DNA of 5,592 nucleotides from JAABRT01 sp038259155 (GTDB taxonomy: Bacteria > Gemmatimonadota > Gemmatimonadetes > Gemmatimonadales > Gemmatimonadaceae), in assembly GCA_038259155.1 (NCBI GenBank), contig JBBSPE010000236.1, forward strand, positions 1 to 5,592, in the 5' to 3' direction. Under the pieces are notes generated by a model. That model ran no database searches and was not told the origin of the DNA. It worked only from the letters and a program-made list of their open reading frames with translations. The position numbers and the translations under genes are program-made. Numbering within the stretch: the stretch's first letter is position 1; each line of letters begins with the position of its first letter. Shown in pieces: positions 1 to 5,358 of this stretch.

Positions 1-238
1 ATGTGATAGTGCCCACGCCCGGGAGGATAAGGCCGGCAATGGCACCCACCAGCGCGCTCTTGCCGATGCCCCAATCCTGCGACTCCGTGAAACTGACCTT
101 CCCCGACTCGTCGCGGGTGACAACGGCGACATTGCCAAGGCCGATCGACGCGGCCTTCAAGAGGTCCACGCTGCTCTCGGCGCCTTTGGGGGTGTTGAAG
201 CTGGCGATCAGGATGTGGCGGGAGGTTGGTTCGGGCAT
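1..238 (-). CDS. DUF1269-like protein, N-terminal part (cut by window edge)
   Basis: The minus strand reads an open frame from an ATG at 238 to the window edge, giving 79 residues that begin MPEPTSRHILIASFNTPKGA. The fragment has a short beta-alpha start (ILIASF, then a helix with AESSVDLLKAA), a second strand (NVAVVTRD), a DESGKVSF turn, and a glycine-rich hydrophobic stretch, ALVGAIAGLILPGVG, at about residues 62-76. This order resembles DUF1269-type proteins, small bacterial proteins of unknown role whose glycine-rich segment probably contacts membrane. The C-terminus is missing. No strong Shine-Dalgarno is seen upstream of the ATG; only a weak GGA at a long distance. The gene is divergent from the Uma2 gene. 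The plus-strand reading of this stretch is a shadow. Family assignment is from remembered pattern only. Confidence 0.68.
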   Translation of the reverse strand, partial: MPEPTSRHILIASFNTPKGAESSVDLLKAASIGLGNVAVVTRDESGKVSFTESQDWGIGKSALVGAIAGLILPGVGTIT

Positions 239-420
239 GATGATGGTTCCGTGCAGGAGCGAGGTCTCTCAGTAACGCGAGTTTGCGGCGCACGCGTACT
301 GACAATGAATGCGAGGAGGGGCCAATCGGAACAGCACAGCGGCCTGCGCCGTCATACGCCCGCCGATGGTACCCGGAGCTCGCGTCGAAGTGCCTTTGCC
401 GCGCGGAGCGTTTGGTCGCC

Positions 421-434
421 GTACCCAGGGGTAC
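421..434. repeat. 14-bp palindrome GTACCC-AG-GGGTAC
   Basis: Two perfect 6-bp arms (421-426 and 429-434) are separated by two bases. The loop is too short for a good RNA hairpin, so if it is functional it is more likely a protein-binding site in the divergent intergenic region. The GTACCC half-site recurs at 369-374. Short palindromes occur by chance in GC-rich DNA, so significance is uncertain. Confidence 0.35.
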
Positions 435-490
435 TGCGTCTCGGGTGCTCGAACGTGGTAGGGAAGCGGTCCCATGTGAGTCGAAACGGT

Positions 491-524
491 GCCGAGGCGC
501 ACGTCCCCTCGTGACATCCTCGGC
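491..524. repeat. Nested inverted repeat upstream of the Uma2 gene
   Basis: Arms GCCGAGG (491-497) and CCTCGGC (518-524) are perfect 7-bp complements. Inside them CACG (500-503) and CGTG (510-513) can pair around a 6-nt loop. The right arm runs into the first copy of the 44-nt direct repeat, and the element ends 43 bp before the Uma2 start codon. It could be a leader hairpin or an operator. No T-tract follows, so it is not a classic terminator. Confidence 0.4.
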
Positions 525-564
525 GCATGTTCGCCCCTTGCGCAACTCTCGCCGCCGAGCCGAA
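521..564 (+). repeat. 44-nt direct repeat, copy A (just upstream of Uma2)
   Basis: This stretch aligns without gaps to 1192-1235 with 39 of 44 bases identical. It begins CGGCGCATGTTCGCCCC and ends GCCGCCGAGCCGAA. It ends three bases before the Uma2 ATG at 568, so this copy would contain the gene's immediate leader. Both copies carry an ATG, but the differences between them change the encoded residues (Cys/Arg, Thr/His, Leu/Pro), which argues against a conserved peptide. Similarity stops abruptly after 564. Confidence 0.8.
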
Positions 565-567
565 TGT

Positions 568-1155
568 ATGGCCATGCCTATCTCCGCGACCATCCCGCCG
601 CGATCGCTCTGGACCGTGGCGGATCTTGAGCAGCTGCCTGCCGACGGCAATCGGTACGAGATCCTGCACGGCGAACTGCTGGTGACGCCGATGCCGTCCG
701 TATCGCATCAGGACGTTGCGATGTCGCTATCGGTGCGGCTGTACAACTGGTGCCGTGTGCACACAGGTTGGCGATGCGCGGCACCCGGGGGCCTCTTCAT
801 CAGCGAGACGTCGTGGGTGGAGCCTGACATCGCCGTTTATCCGATTTCAAGGCGCGCTCACATCAGCGATTGGCGTGATCTTCCAGCACCCGCGTTGGTG
901 GTCGAGATTCTCAGCCCCTCCACCACCAAGGTTGACCGGCATCGCAAACGCCCGGCGTACCTTGCGCGTGGCGTGGGTGAAGTGTGGCTGGTGGACATTG
1001 AGACTCGCACGATCGAGCGGTGGACGGCCGCGTCGGATTTTCCGGAGGTGCACCGAGAGTCCAGCGTTTGGGAACCTGTTGAGGGACTACCTCCGCTCGT
1101 GATTGACCACGACGAACTGTTCGGCCCGGCGGTGAGTCGGCCCGACGCGTCGTGA
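568..1155 (+). CDS. Uma2 family (DUF820) putative restriction-type endonuclease
   Basis: The 195-residue product matches the usual Uma2/DUF820 length and layout, a PD-(D/E)XK nuclease-like fold of largely unknown biology. The N-terminal segment SLWTVADLEQLPADGNRYEI leads into the family's helix and E-x-L-x-G-E-L strand. Candidate active-site residues are all present: Glu31, Asp87 in EPDIAVYP, Glu113 in LVVEILSPST and Lys127 in DRHRKR. The hallmark ending GVGEVWLVD follows at 135-143. The ATG at 568 is preferred because it sits just before the conserved start; ATG 574 is in frame and equally possible. The Shine-Dalgarno is weak for both. The gene stands alone, divergent from the DUF1269-like gene and convergent with the hypothetical gene at 1317-1868. 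Family assignment is strong; DNA-cleaving activity is inferred from the fold, and no methylase partner is visible. Confidence 0.92.
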   Translation: MAMPISATIPPRSLWTVADLEQLPADGNRYEILHGELLVTPMPSVSHQDVAMSLSVRLYNWCRVHTGWRCAAPGGLFISETSWVEPDIAVYPISRRAHISDWRDLPAPALVVEILSPSTTKVDRHRKRPAYLARGVGEVWLVDIETRTIERWTAASDFPEVHRESSVWEPVEGLPPLVIDHDELFGPAVSRPDAS

Positions 1156-1158
1156 TCC

Positions 1159-1182
1159 GGTGCCGCCTCCAACTGCGGCACC
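1159..1182 (+). terminator. Stem-loop directly after the Uma2 stop
   Basis: GGTGCCGC (1159-1166) and GCGGCACC (1175-1182) form a perfect 8-bp GC-rich stem with an 8-nt loop, starting three bases after the TGA at 1153-1155. The position suits a transcription terminator or mRNA 3'-end stabiliser for Uma2, but no U-tract follows (AGTTACTG comes next), so intrinsic termination is not assured. A competing 5-bp stem, AACTG (1171-1175) with CAGTT (1182-1186), overlaps it. Confidence 0.55.
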
Positions 1183-1191
1183 AGTTACTGT

Positions 1192-1235
1192 CGGCACATG
1201 TTCGCCCCTCGCGCACATCCCGCCGCCGAGCCGAA
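1192..1235 (+). repeat. 44-nt direct repeat, copy B (downstream of Uma2)
   Basis: This is the second copy of the repeat seen at 521-564, 671 bp further on and in the same orientation, with five substitutions and no gaps. No Uma2-like gene follows it. The ATG at 1198 opens only a 32-codon frame ending at 1296, with no family resemblance I recognise. The octamer CGGTGCCG occurs 34 bp before both copies (487 and 1158), while the 26 bp between octamer and repeat are not similar. Confidence 0.8.
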
Positions 1236-1316
1236 CGGCTTCGTGCTCACCGAGCGCGAGCTCTCCGGCCCAGCGGCGCAGCGCGGCGACTCCTGACGGT
1301 CCGCTACGGGCAGGCG

Positions 1317-1868
1317 CTAAAAGTTCTGCTCCGGTCCGCCGAGCAGCGGGACCGCATATGCGGTCGAATCGAACTCTATGAGCACGCCGCCGGGTCCGAA
1401 GCTGCTGAACACCTGACGTGTTGTGGCGAGCATCATCCACTCGGTTCCGGGCGCTGCATCGATGCGCACCACGCCGCGGGCCATGCCAGAGTCCTGCGGC
1501 GTGTCGCCCGTGGCGAGGTCACTGATCGGCGCGGGTGGCGGGAGCAGGAGATACTGCACGCCAATCAGCCACGTGGCCATGGACGGAATGTTCAGTGCCT
1601 CAAAGCCGACAGGCGCCCCGAGAAAGTTCGCAGCCGCAAACTGCTGCGGCACGCCGGTGCCGTCGATGACATTGGTGAAGAGCTTGATCGCGCCCTTGGA
1701 CTGCACGAACGCTGGCGACGCGTGGTACTCAATGGAGAGGAACGCGCTGGCTGGGCCCATGTTTGTGACCTGCAGGAAAAAGCCCTGCTGGATGTAGGGC
1801 ACATCGGGCACGCCGGGGGCGATCGGACTGGACAGAACTTCGAATGACGTGAGGTTGCGTGCGGCCAT
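1317..1868 (-). CDS. Hypothetical protein, 183 residues, family not recognised
   Basis: I do not recognise this protein. The start ATG at 1868 is set by a strong GAGGAGA (1883-1877) eight bases upstream; an in-frame ATG at 1925 would add 19 residues but has no ribosome site. The sequence begins MAARNLTSFEVLSSPIAPGV and has no cysteine, no signal peptide and no convincing membrane helix. It is rich in short hydrophobic strands punctuated by Gly, Pro and Asn: FFLQVTNMGPASAFLSIEYH at about 31-50, GVQYLLLPPPAP in the middle, and RGVVRIDAAPGTEWMMLATT before a GGVLIEFDSTAY end strand. This suggests a beta-sandwich, possibly a self-assembling or adhesin-like fold, but that is only an impression. The preceding 140 bp carry a structured leader that may control translation. 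The gene follows the NPP gene on the same strand and converges on Uma2. Confidence 0.8.
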   Translation of the reverse strand: MAARNLTSFEVLSSPIAPGVPDVPYIQQGFFLQVTNMGPASAFLSIEYHASPAFVQSKGAIKLFTNVIDGTGVPQQFAAANFLGAPVGFEALNIPSMATWLIGVQYLLLPPPAPISDLATGDTPQDSGMARGVVRIDAAPGTEWMMLATTRQVFSSFGPGGVLIEFDSTAYAVPLLGGPEQNF

Positions 1869-1876
1869 GATGTTCT

Positions 1877-1883
1877 TCTCCTC
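1877..1883 (-). promoter_or_regulatory. Strong Shine-Dalgarno of the hypothetical gene
   Basis: The minus strand reads GAGGAGA here, eight bases before the ATG at 1868. It decides the start codon in favour of 1868 over the in-frame ATG at 1925. Its first four bases (1883-1880) are also the last four bases of the outer stem of the leader hairpin, so folding would mask part of it. Confidence 0.75.
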
Positions 1884-1940
1884 GAGAAAATGGTGGGCCT
1901 CTGGTGCTGCGTCGCACCACACCATGACAAGTTCTCGAGG
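1880..1940 (-). promoter_or_regulatory. Nested leader hairpin overlapping the ribosome-binding site
   Basis: On the minus-strand transcript the outer arms CCUCGAGAA (1940-1932) and UUCUCGAGG (1888-1880) pair perfectly over 9 bp. Within them UGGUG (1924-1920) pairs with CACCA (1895-1891), and UGGUGC (1919-1914) pairs with GCACCA (1907-1902) around a GACGCA hexaloop. All three stems nest, giving 20 base pairs in 61 nt with a 7-by-2 internal loop and a one-sided 6-nt bulge. The 3' outer arm includes the GAGG of the Shine-Dalgarno, so the fold could lower translation until it opens. It resembles no riboswitch class I know. Alternatively the two CTCGAG-centred arms may be DNA operators. Confidence 0.5.
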
Positions 1941-2008
1941 CGGACTTTGTACGCTGAGTCACACTTCATCGAATTCCGGAGAACGCGTTACATCGCCGAG
2001 ACCGGGTG

Positions 2009-3418
2009 CTACGGCCGCGTGCGCGCATTCACATCGGTACCGGCCGTGCCCGTCATGGACACTCCCAGCAGTGCCGCCACCGTCGGCGCGACATCCACGA
2101 TGTTCACACCCTCGCGGAGTTCGCATGGCTGCACACCCGCGCCTGACAGAATGAACGATGGCCGCAGTTCGGGAATACTCGGGTCATAGCCGTGCTTGCC
2201 ACTGGGCGCCACCTTGGTGCGCACCGCACCTTGCAGCGCACTGCCAAACGCGTAGCCATCGCGAGCGCCCAACGCGAGAAATGCGTCGGGCGCGGCGTTC
2301 ATGCCCCGGAGGTCGTCCGGCGTATAGACCTTTGCAATGCCGTTGAGCGGATCGGCCGCGAGCGTCTGCATGAGCGCTGTGGCCTTCGCGATGCTCGCCG
2401 AATCGGCGGGATCCCGCGCCTCGAGAAAGAAGGATCCACCGCCGTTGTGCATGTACACCTTCCAATCGGTGAGCTTGCCGTCCGCGTTGGTGGTGATGAG
2501 GCCGGCGTCGCGCAGCAACACCATCGGGTTCACCAGCTGGGTCACACCCAGAAACCCGTGATCGGACACGATCACCCACGCGGTGCTCGCGTCGCGGCCG
2601 GCATCACGCACTGCCGTGCGGATCACGCCGATGAGGCTGTCGATCACCTCGAGCGCGGCGTGGGCCTTTGGTGTGTGCGGGCCGTTGGCATGTTGTGCGC
2701 CGTCCAGATCAGACAAATGCAGCGCGAGCAGATCGGGATGGCGCGTGTGCAGAATGGCCACGGTGGCGTTGGTACGCCACGCATCCGTCATGGGACGGTG
2801 AACGGAATCCACAGCGATCATTTCGCGGAACAGCCCGGGCGTGCTCAGCGCCGCAGAGAGTGACACCGCTTCGGCGTGCCGCACCGGACCGTACTCGGGC
2901 AGCAGGAAGTCCACCGGCGCACCGACGGTCACCGGCCATGAGATGGCGGCTGTACTGTGCCCCGCGTCACGCAGCACCTGCCACAACGTGGGCGACGTGA
3001 TCTTGTCGGCGTAATAGAACCAGCCGCCGTTTTGTGCGCCAAACGGATCGAGCGGCGTATTGGTGTAGACGCCATGCACCGATGGCGGCTGCCCGGTGAT
3101 CATGGACGTGTGGCTGGGATACGTGACGGTGGGAAAAATGCCCGTCATGCCATCGGCCGGGCAGCCGGCGGCGGCCAACGCCTGCAGGTTGGGCACGCGC
3201 AGGCCACTGTCGGGCTGCAGATAGTCGGTGGTGGTGAGGCCGTCCACGGAAATCAGGATGACCTGGCGTTCCGCGTCCGTGGTGGACGCGCCATTGGTCG
3301 CCGCGCCATCGGCGGGCGACTTGGCGCAGGCGATGGCCAACACCGCCATCGCGCCCACTGCGACGTGCCGCAACGGCGCGGTGCACTGCATCACCCTTCG
3401 TGTTGGACCGCGAGGCAT
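2009..3418 (-). CDS. Nucleotide pyrophosphatase/phosphodiesterase (alkaline phosphatase superfamily), exported, probable lipoprotein
   Basis: The 469-residue product has the full two-metal active site of the NPP (type I phosphodiesterase) family. Metal 1 ligands are Asp59 in LISVDG, nucleophile Thr99 in FPTVTYPSHTSMITG, and Asp286-His287 in VSDHGF. Metal 2 ligands are Asp239 and His243 in SDLDGAQHANGP, and His409 in GKHGYDP. The family-conserved Asn120 follows the HGVYTN stretch. Such enzymes hydrolyse phosphodiester or pyrophosphate bonds outside the cytoplasm. The N-terminus has arginines, a hydrophobic core and LAIAC (Cys31), a slightly atypical lipobox, so export with possible lipid anchoring is likely. 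The ATG at 3418 has GGAGA four bases upstream; ATG 3391 (Met10) has a poorly spaced site. It lies 18 bp after the dehydrogenase gene, suggesting cotranscription. The natural substrate is unknown. Confidence 0.93.
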   Translation of the reverse strand: MPRGPTRRVMQCTAPLRHVAVGAMAVLAIACAKSPADGAATNGASTTDAERQVILISVDGLTTTDYLQPDSGLRVPNLQALAAAGCPADGMTGIFPTVTYPSHTSMITGQPPSVHGVYTNTPLDPFGAQNGGWFYYADKITSPTLWQVLRDAGHSTAAISWPVTVGAPVDFLLPEYGPVRHAEAVSLSAALSTPGLFREMIAVDSVHRPMTDAWRTNATVAILHTRHPDLLALHLSDLDGAQHANGPHTPKAHAALEVIDSLIGVIRTAVRDAGRDASTAWVIVSDHGFLGVTQLVNPMVLLRDAGLITTNADGKLTDWKVYMHNGGGSFFLEARDPADSASIAKATALMQTLAADPLNGIAKVYTPDDLRGMNAAPDAFLALGARDGYAFGSALQGAVRTKVAPSGKHGYDPSIPELRPSFILSGAGVQPCELREGVNIVDVAPTVAALLGVSMTGTAGTDVNARTRP

Positions 3419-3436
3419 CGTGTCTCCGTTGGTCAG
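3419..3436 (-). other. Operon junction dehydrogenase-NPP
   Basis: This 18-bp spacer between the dehydrogenase stop (TAG, 3439-3437) and the NPP start holds GGAGA at 3427-3423, the NPP ribosome site. There is no room for a terminator or a full promoter, so NPP is most likely cotranscribed with the metabolic genes. Confidence 0.65.
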
Positions 3437-4567
3437 CTACGACATGGCGTCCAGAATGGCCGCCGCGAGGTCCTGCGTGTTTGCGCGACCGCCCAGATCG
3501 GGTGTGCGTACTGCGCCCGCATCCATCACGCGCGCGATTGCGTTCGTGATCGTATCGTGTGCGTGCGCGAGGCCGAGATGCTCGAGCATGAGCGCGCCCG
3601 CCCAAATGGCGCCAATAGGATTGGCGACGCCCTTGCCCGCAATGTCCGGCGCCGAGCCGTGGATGGGCTCGAACATGGAGGGATGCGTGCGCCCGGGATT
3701 GATGTTCGCACCGGGCGCGATACCGAGGCTGCCACTGATGGCCGCGCCGAGATCGGTGATGATATCGCCAAACAGGTTGGACGCGACAATCACGTCAAGC
3801 GTCTGGGGGTGTGTGACCATGCGTGCCGCGAGCGCATCGACGTGGTACTTGGTGCACGCGACGTCGGGAAAGTCTTGGGCCACGGCCTCCACGGTTTCGT
3901 CCCACAACACCATGGAGTGCTGTAGCGCGTTCGACTTGGTGGCGCTGGCGAGCATCTTGCGCGGGCGACTCTGCGCGAGCGAGAAGGCATACCGCGCAAT
4001 GCGCTCCACGCCACGTCGCGTGAAGATCCCGGTCTGCTCGGCCACCTCGTTGGGCGTGCCGGGAAAGAGTCGTCCACCAAATCCCGCGTACTCGCCCTCT
4101 GAGTTCTCGCGTACGCACACCATGTCCACGTCGCTGGGCACACGGCCGATCAGCGGCCCACGCACGCCCGGGAGCAATCGCATGGGCCGCAGGTTCACAT
4201 ACTGATCAAAGCGCTGTCGAATCGGGAGGATGAGCTCCCACACTGACACGTGATCCGGCACGCCGGGCGCACCCACGGCGCCCAGATAGATGGCATCGAA
4301 CTCCGAGAGCAGGTCGAGGGCATCGGCGCTCATCATGTTGCCGGTACGCTGGTAGTACTCGCACCCCCACGGGAACTCGGTGAACTCCAGTGTGCATGCC
4401 TGGCCGCGCTCGGCCTCCAGTCGCACGGCCTCCTGCAGCACGTGCATTCCCACGGGAATGACTTCCGTGCCAATCCCATCGCCGGCGATGACCGCGATGC
4501 GGTACGTACGGGGCGAGGAGGCGTTCACTCTCGTGTCCGGTTGACGCGCCGCGGTTGTGGTGCTCAC
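3437..4567 (-). CDS. Tartrate / D-malate dehydrogenase (decarboxylating), isocitrate/isopropylmalate dehydrogenase family
   Basis: This 376-residue protein belongs to the metal- and NAD-dependent beta-decarboxylating dehydrogenases, which oxidise a 2-hydroxyacid and release CO2. The subfamily of TtuC and DmlA is indicated by FPWGCEYYQRTGNMM (65-79), GAVGAPGVPDHVSVW and the NLRP segment. The substrate and catalytic set is intact by family alignment: Arg117, Arg127, Arg153, Tyr160 in ENSEGEY, Lys211 in ATKSNAL, and metal-binding Asp244, Asp268 and Asp272. The family signature NLFGDIITDLGAAISGS spans 264-280. GTG at 4567 overlaps the SDR stop as GTGA, implying translational coupling. This start leaves about 20 residues before YRIAVIAGDGIG; a GTG at 4528 (Val14) is an alternative. 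Substrate could be tartrate, D-malate, or a related hydroxyacid. It acts in the cytoplasm. Confidence 0.92.
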   Translation of the reverse strand: MSTTTAARQPDTRVNASSPRTYRIAVIAGDGIGTEVIPVGMHVLQEAVRLEAERGQACTLEFTEFPWGCEYYQRTGNMMSADALDLLSEFDAIYLGAVGAPGVPDHVSVWELILPIRQRFDQYVNLRPMRLLPGVRGPLIGRVPSDVDMVCVRENSEGEYAGFGGRLFPGTPNEVAEQTGIFTRRGVERIARYAFSLAQSRPRKMLASATKSNALQHSMVLWDETVEAVAQDFPDVACTKYHVDALAARMVTHPQTLDVIVASNLFGDIITDLGAAISGSLGIAPGANINPGRTHPSMFEPIHGSAPDIAGKGVANPIGAIWAGALMLEHLGLAHAHDTITNAIARVMDAGAVRTPDLGGRANTQDLAAAILDAMS

Positions 4568-5349
4568 ATGCCCGGCGGTGTGAACCGTCCGTCCTGGGCC
4601 AACCAGCCGCCGTCTGCGTAGATGATGGTTCCGTTCACGTAGCTCGCTGCGTCCGACGCGAGAAACAGTGTGGGCCCCACCATTTCACTTGGGCTTGCCC
4701 AGCGATTGAATGCGTTCTTGGACGCGTACGCATTGTACCAATCTTCGTTGGCCTTGATGGGTGCGGTGAGCGGCGTCTCCACCACGCCCGGTCCCACGCA
4801 GTTCACGCGCACACCGTACGGCCCGAACTCGCAGGCGCCACCGCGGGCAAGCTGCAGGATACCGGCCTTGGTGGCCGAGTACACGGCCTGCCCCGGCTCG
4901 ACCACGAGCGAGCGGATGGACGAGAACAGCACGATGCTGCCGCGGCGCTGTTCCACCATGATGCGGCCGGCCGAACGCAACACGTTGAAGTTGCCGATGA
5001 TGTTGACGTTGAGCACGCGATCGATTTCGCCCGGCAGATAGTCGAGCATCTTCTTGCGCACGTTGATGCTGGGCGTGGCAATCACGATGTCGAGCTTGCC
5101 GGGCTCCGTCACGATGGCGGCCAGCGCGTCATCGACGGCTGCAGCATCCGTGATGTCCACCACGCCCGACGTGGCGCCACCCCCCGCTTTCTCGGCGGCC
5201 GCCTGTGCGGCGTCTGCCTTGAGGTCGAGGCAGATCACAGTGGCGCCCATGCCGACGGCACCCATGGTCACGGCTTCGCCGATGCCCGATGCGCCTCCGA
5301 TCACGGCGGCGACTTTCCCGGTGAGATCAAAGATGTTCGAACTGGTCAT
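4564..5349 (-). CDS. Short-chain dehydrogenase/reductase (SDR), classical type
   Basis: The 261-residue product is a complete classical SDR, a cytoplasmic NAD(P)-dependent alcohol/ketone oxidoreductase. The nucleotide site GGASGIGEA is at 18-26, and Asp42 at the end of the second strand (VICLDL) predicts preference for NAD over NADP. The catalytic tetrad is Asn116, Ser144, Tyr157 and Lys161 (YSATK). The loop after the fourth strand, normally NAG, reads ATPSINVRKK at 91-100, an uncommon variant. GGWLAQDGRFTPPGM ends the protein. ATG 5349 lies 9 bp after the upstream symporter stop; only a weak AGG precedes it closely, with GGAG further off. Its stop overlaps the next gene's GTG by four bases. 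The neighbours suggest it oxidises a hydroxy-acid or sugar acid, but the substrate cannot be read from sequence. Confidence 0.93.
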   Translation of the reverse strand: MTSSNIFDLTGKVAAVIGGASGIGEAVTMGAVGMGATVICLDLKADAAQAAAEKAGGGATSGVVDITDAAAVDDALAAIVTEPGKLDIVIATPSINVRKKMLDYLPGEIDRVLNVNIIGNFNVLRSAGRIMVEQRRGSIVLFSSIRSLVVEPGQAVYSATKAGILQLARGGACEFGPYGVRVNCVGPGVVETPLTAPIKANEDWYNAYASKNAFNRWASPSEMVGPTLFLASDAASYVNGTIIYADGGWLAQDGRFTPPGM

Positions 5350-5358
5350 GGCCTGCGA

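Larger units (their letters stand above)
239..567. other. Divergent intergenic region, no convincing gene
   Basis: These 329 bp separate the divergent DUF1269-like and Uma2 genes and should hold both promoters. The Uma2 frame stays open upstream to 283, but that extension is arginine-rich and low in aliphatic residues, and typical Uma2 proteins begin shortly before the P-x-x-x-W-T-V-A-D-like segment, so I read it as non-coding. I find no convincing -35/-10 pair on either strand; a TTGTCA on the minus strand lacks a partner. The structures present are a 14-bp palindrome at 421-434, an inverted repeat at 491-524 and the first copy of a 44-nt repeat at 521-564. Confidence 0.6.

Noticed and set aside
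3..275. Plus-strand frame of 90 codons at the left edge
   Set aside because: The minus strand of the same stretch gives a more protein-like sequence with strand-helix pattern and a glycine-rich hydrophobic segment resembling DUF1269 proteins.
283..567. Upstream extension of the Uma2 frame
   Set aside because: It is open by chance; the translated part is arginine-rich, lacks family similarity, and would give a protein about 95 residues longer than typical Uma2 proteins.
1167..1190. Integron attC-like site after the Uma2 gene, which would make it a gene cassette
   Set aside because: CTCCAAC and GTTACTG resemble the attC ends RYYYAAC and GTTRRRY, but each breaks the consensus. The expected extended imperfect hairpin with extrahelical bases is absent, and no second such site precedes the gene.
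1198..1296. 32-codon frame starting inside repeat copy B, as a remnant of a second Uma2 gene or a small protein
   Set aside because: The translation has no resemblance to the Uma2 N-terminus, no ribosome site precedes it, and the differences between repeat copies alter residues freely.
1946..1973. Minus-strand promoter for the hypothetical gene (TACAAA at 1951-1946 with TTCGAT 16 bp upstream)
   Set aside because: The -10-like hexamer is fair but the -35 matches only two of six consensus bases, and the consensus for this organism is unknown.
2957..4205. Long plus-strand open frames (over 320 codons each) opposite the NPP and dehydrogenase genes
   Set aside because: They are antisense shadows of genes with complete family motifs on the minus strand. 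Their translations are rich in Arg, His and Cys without domain motifs, as expected in GC-rich DNA.
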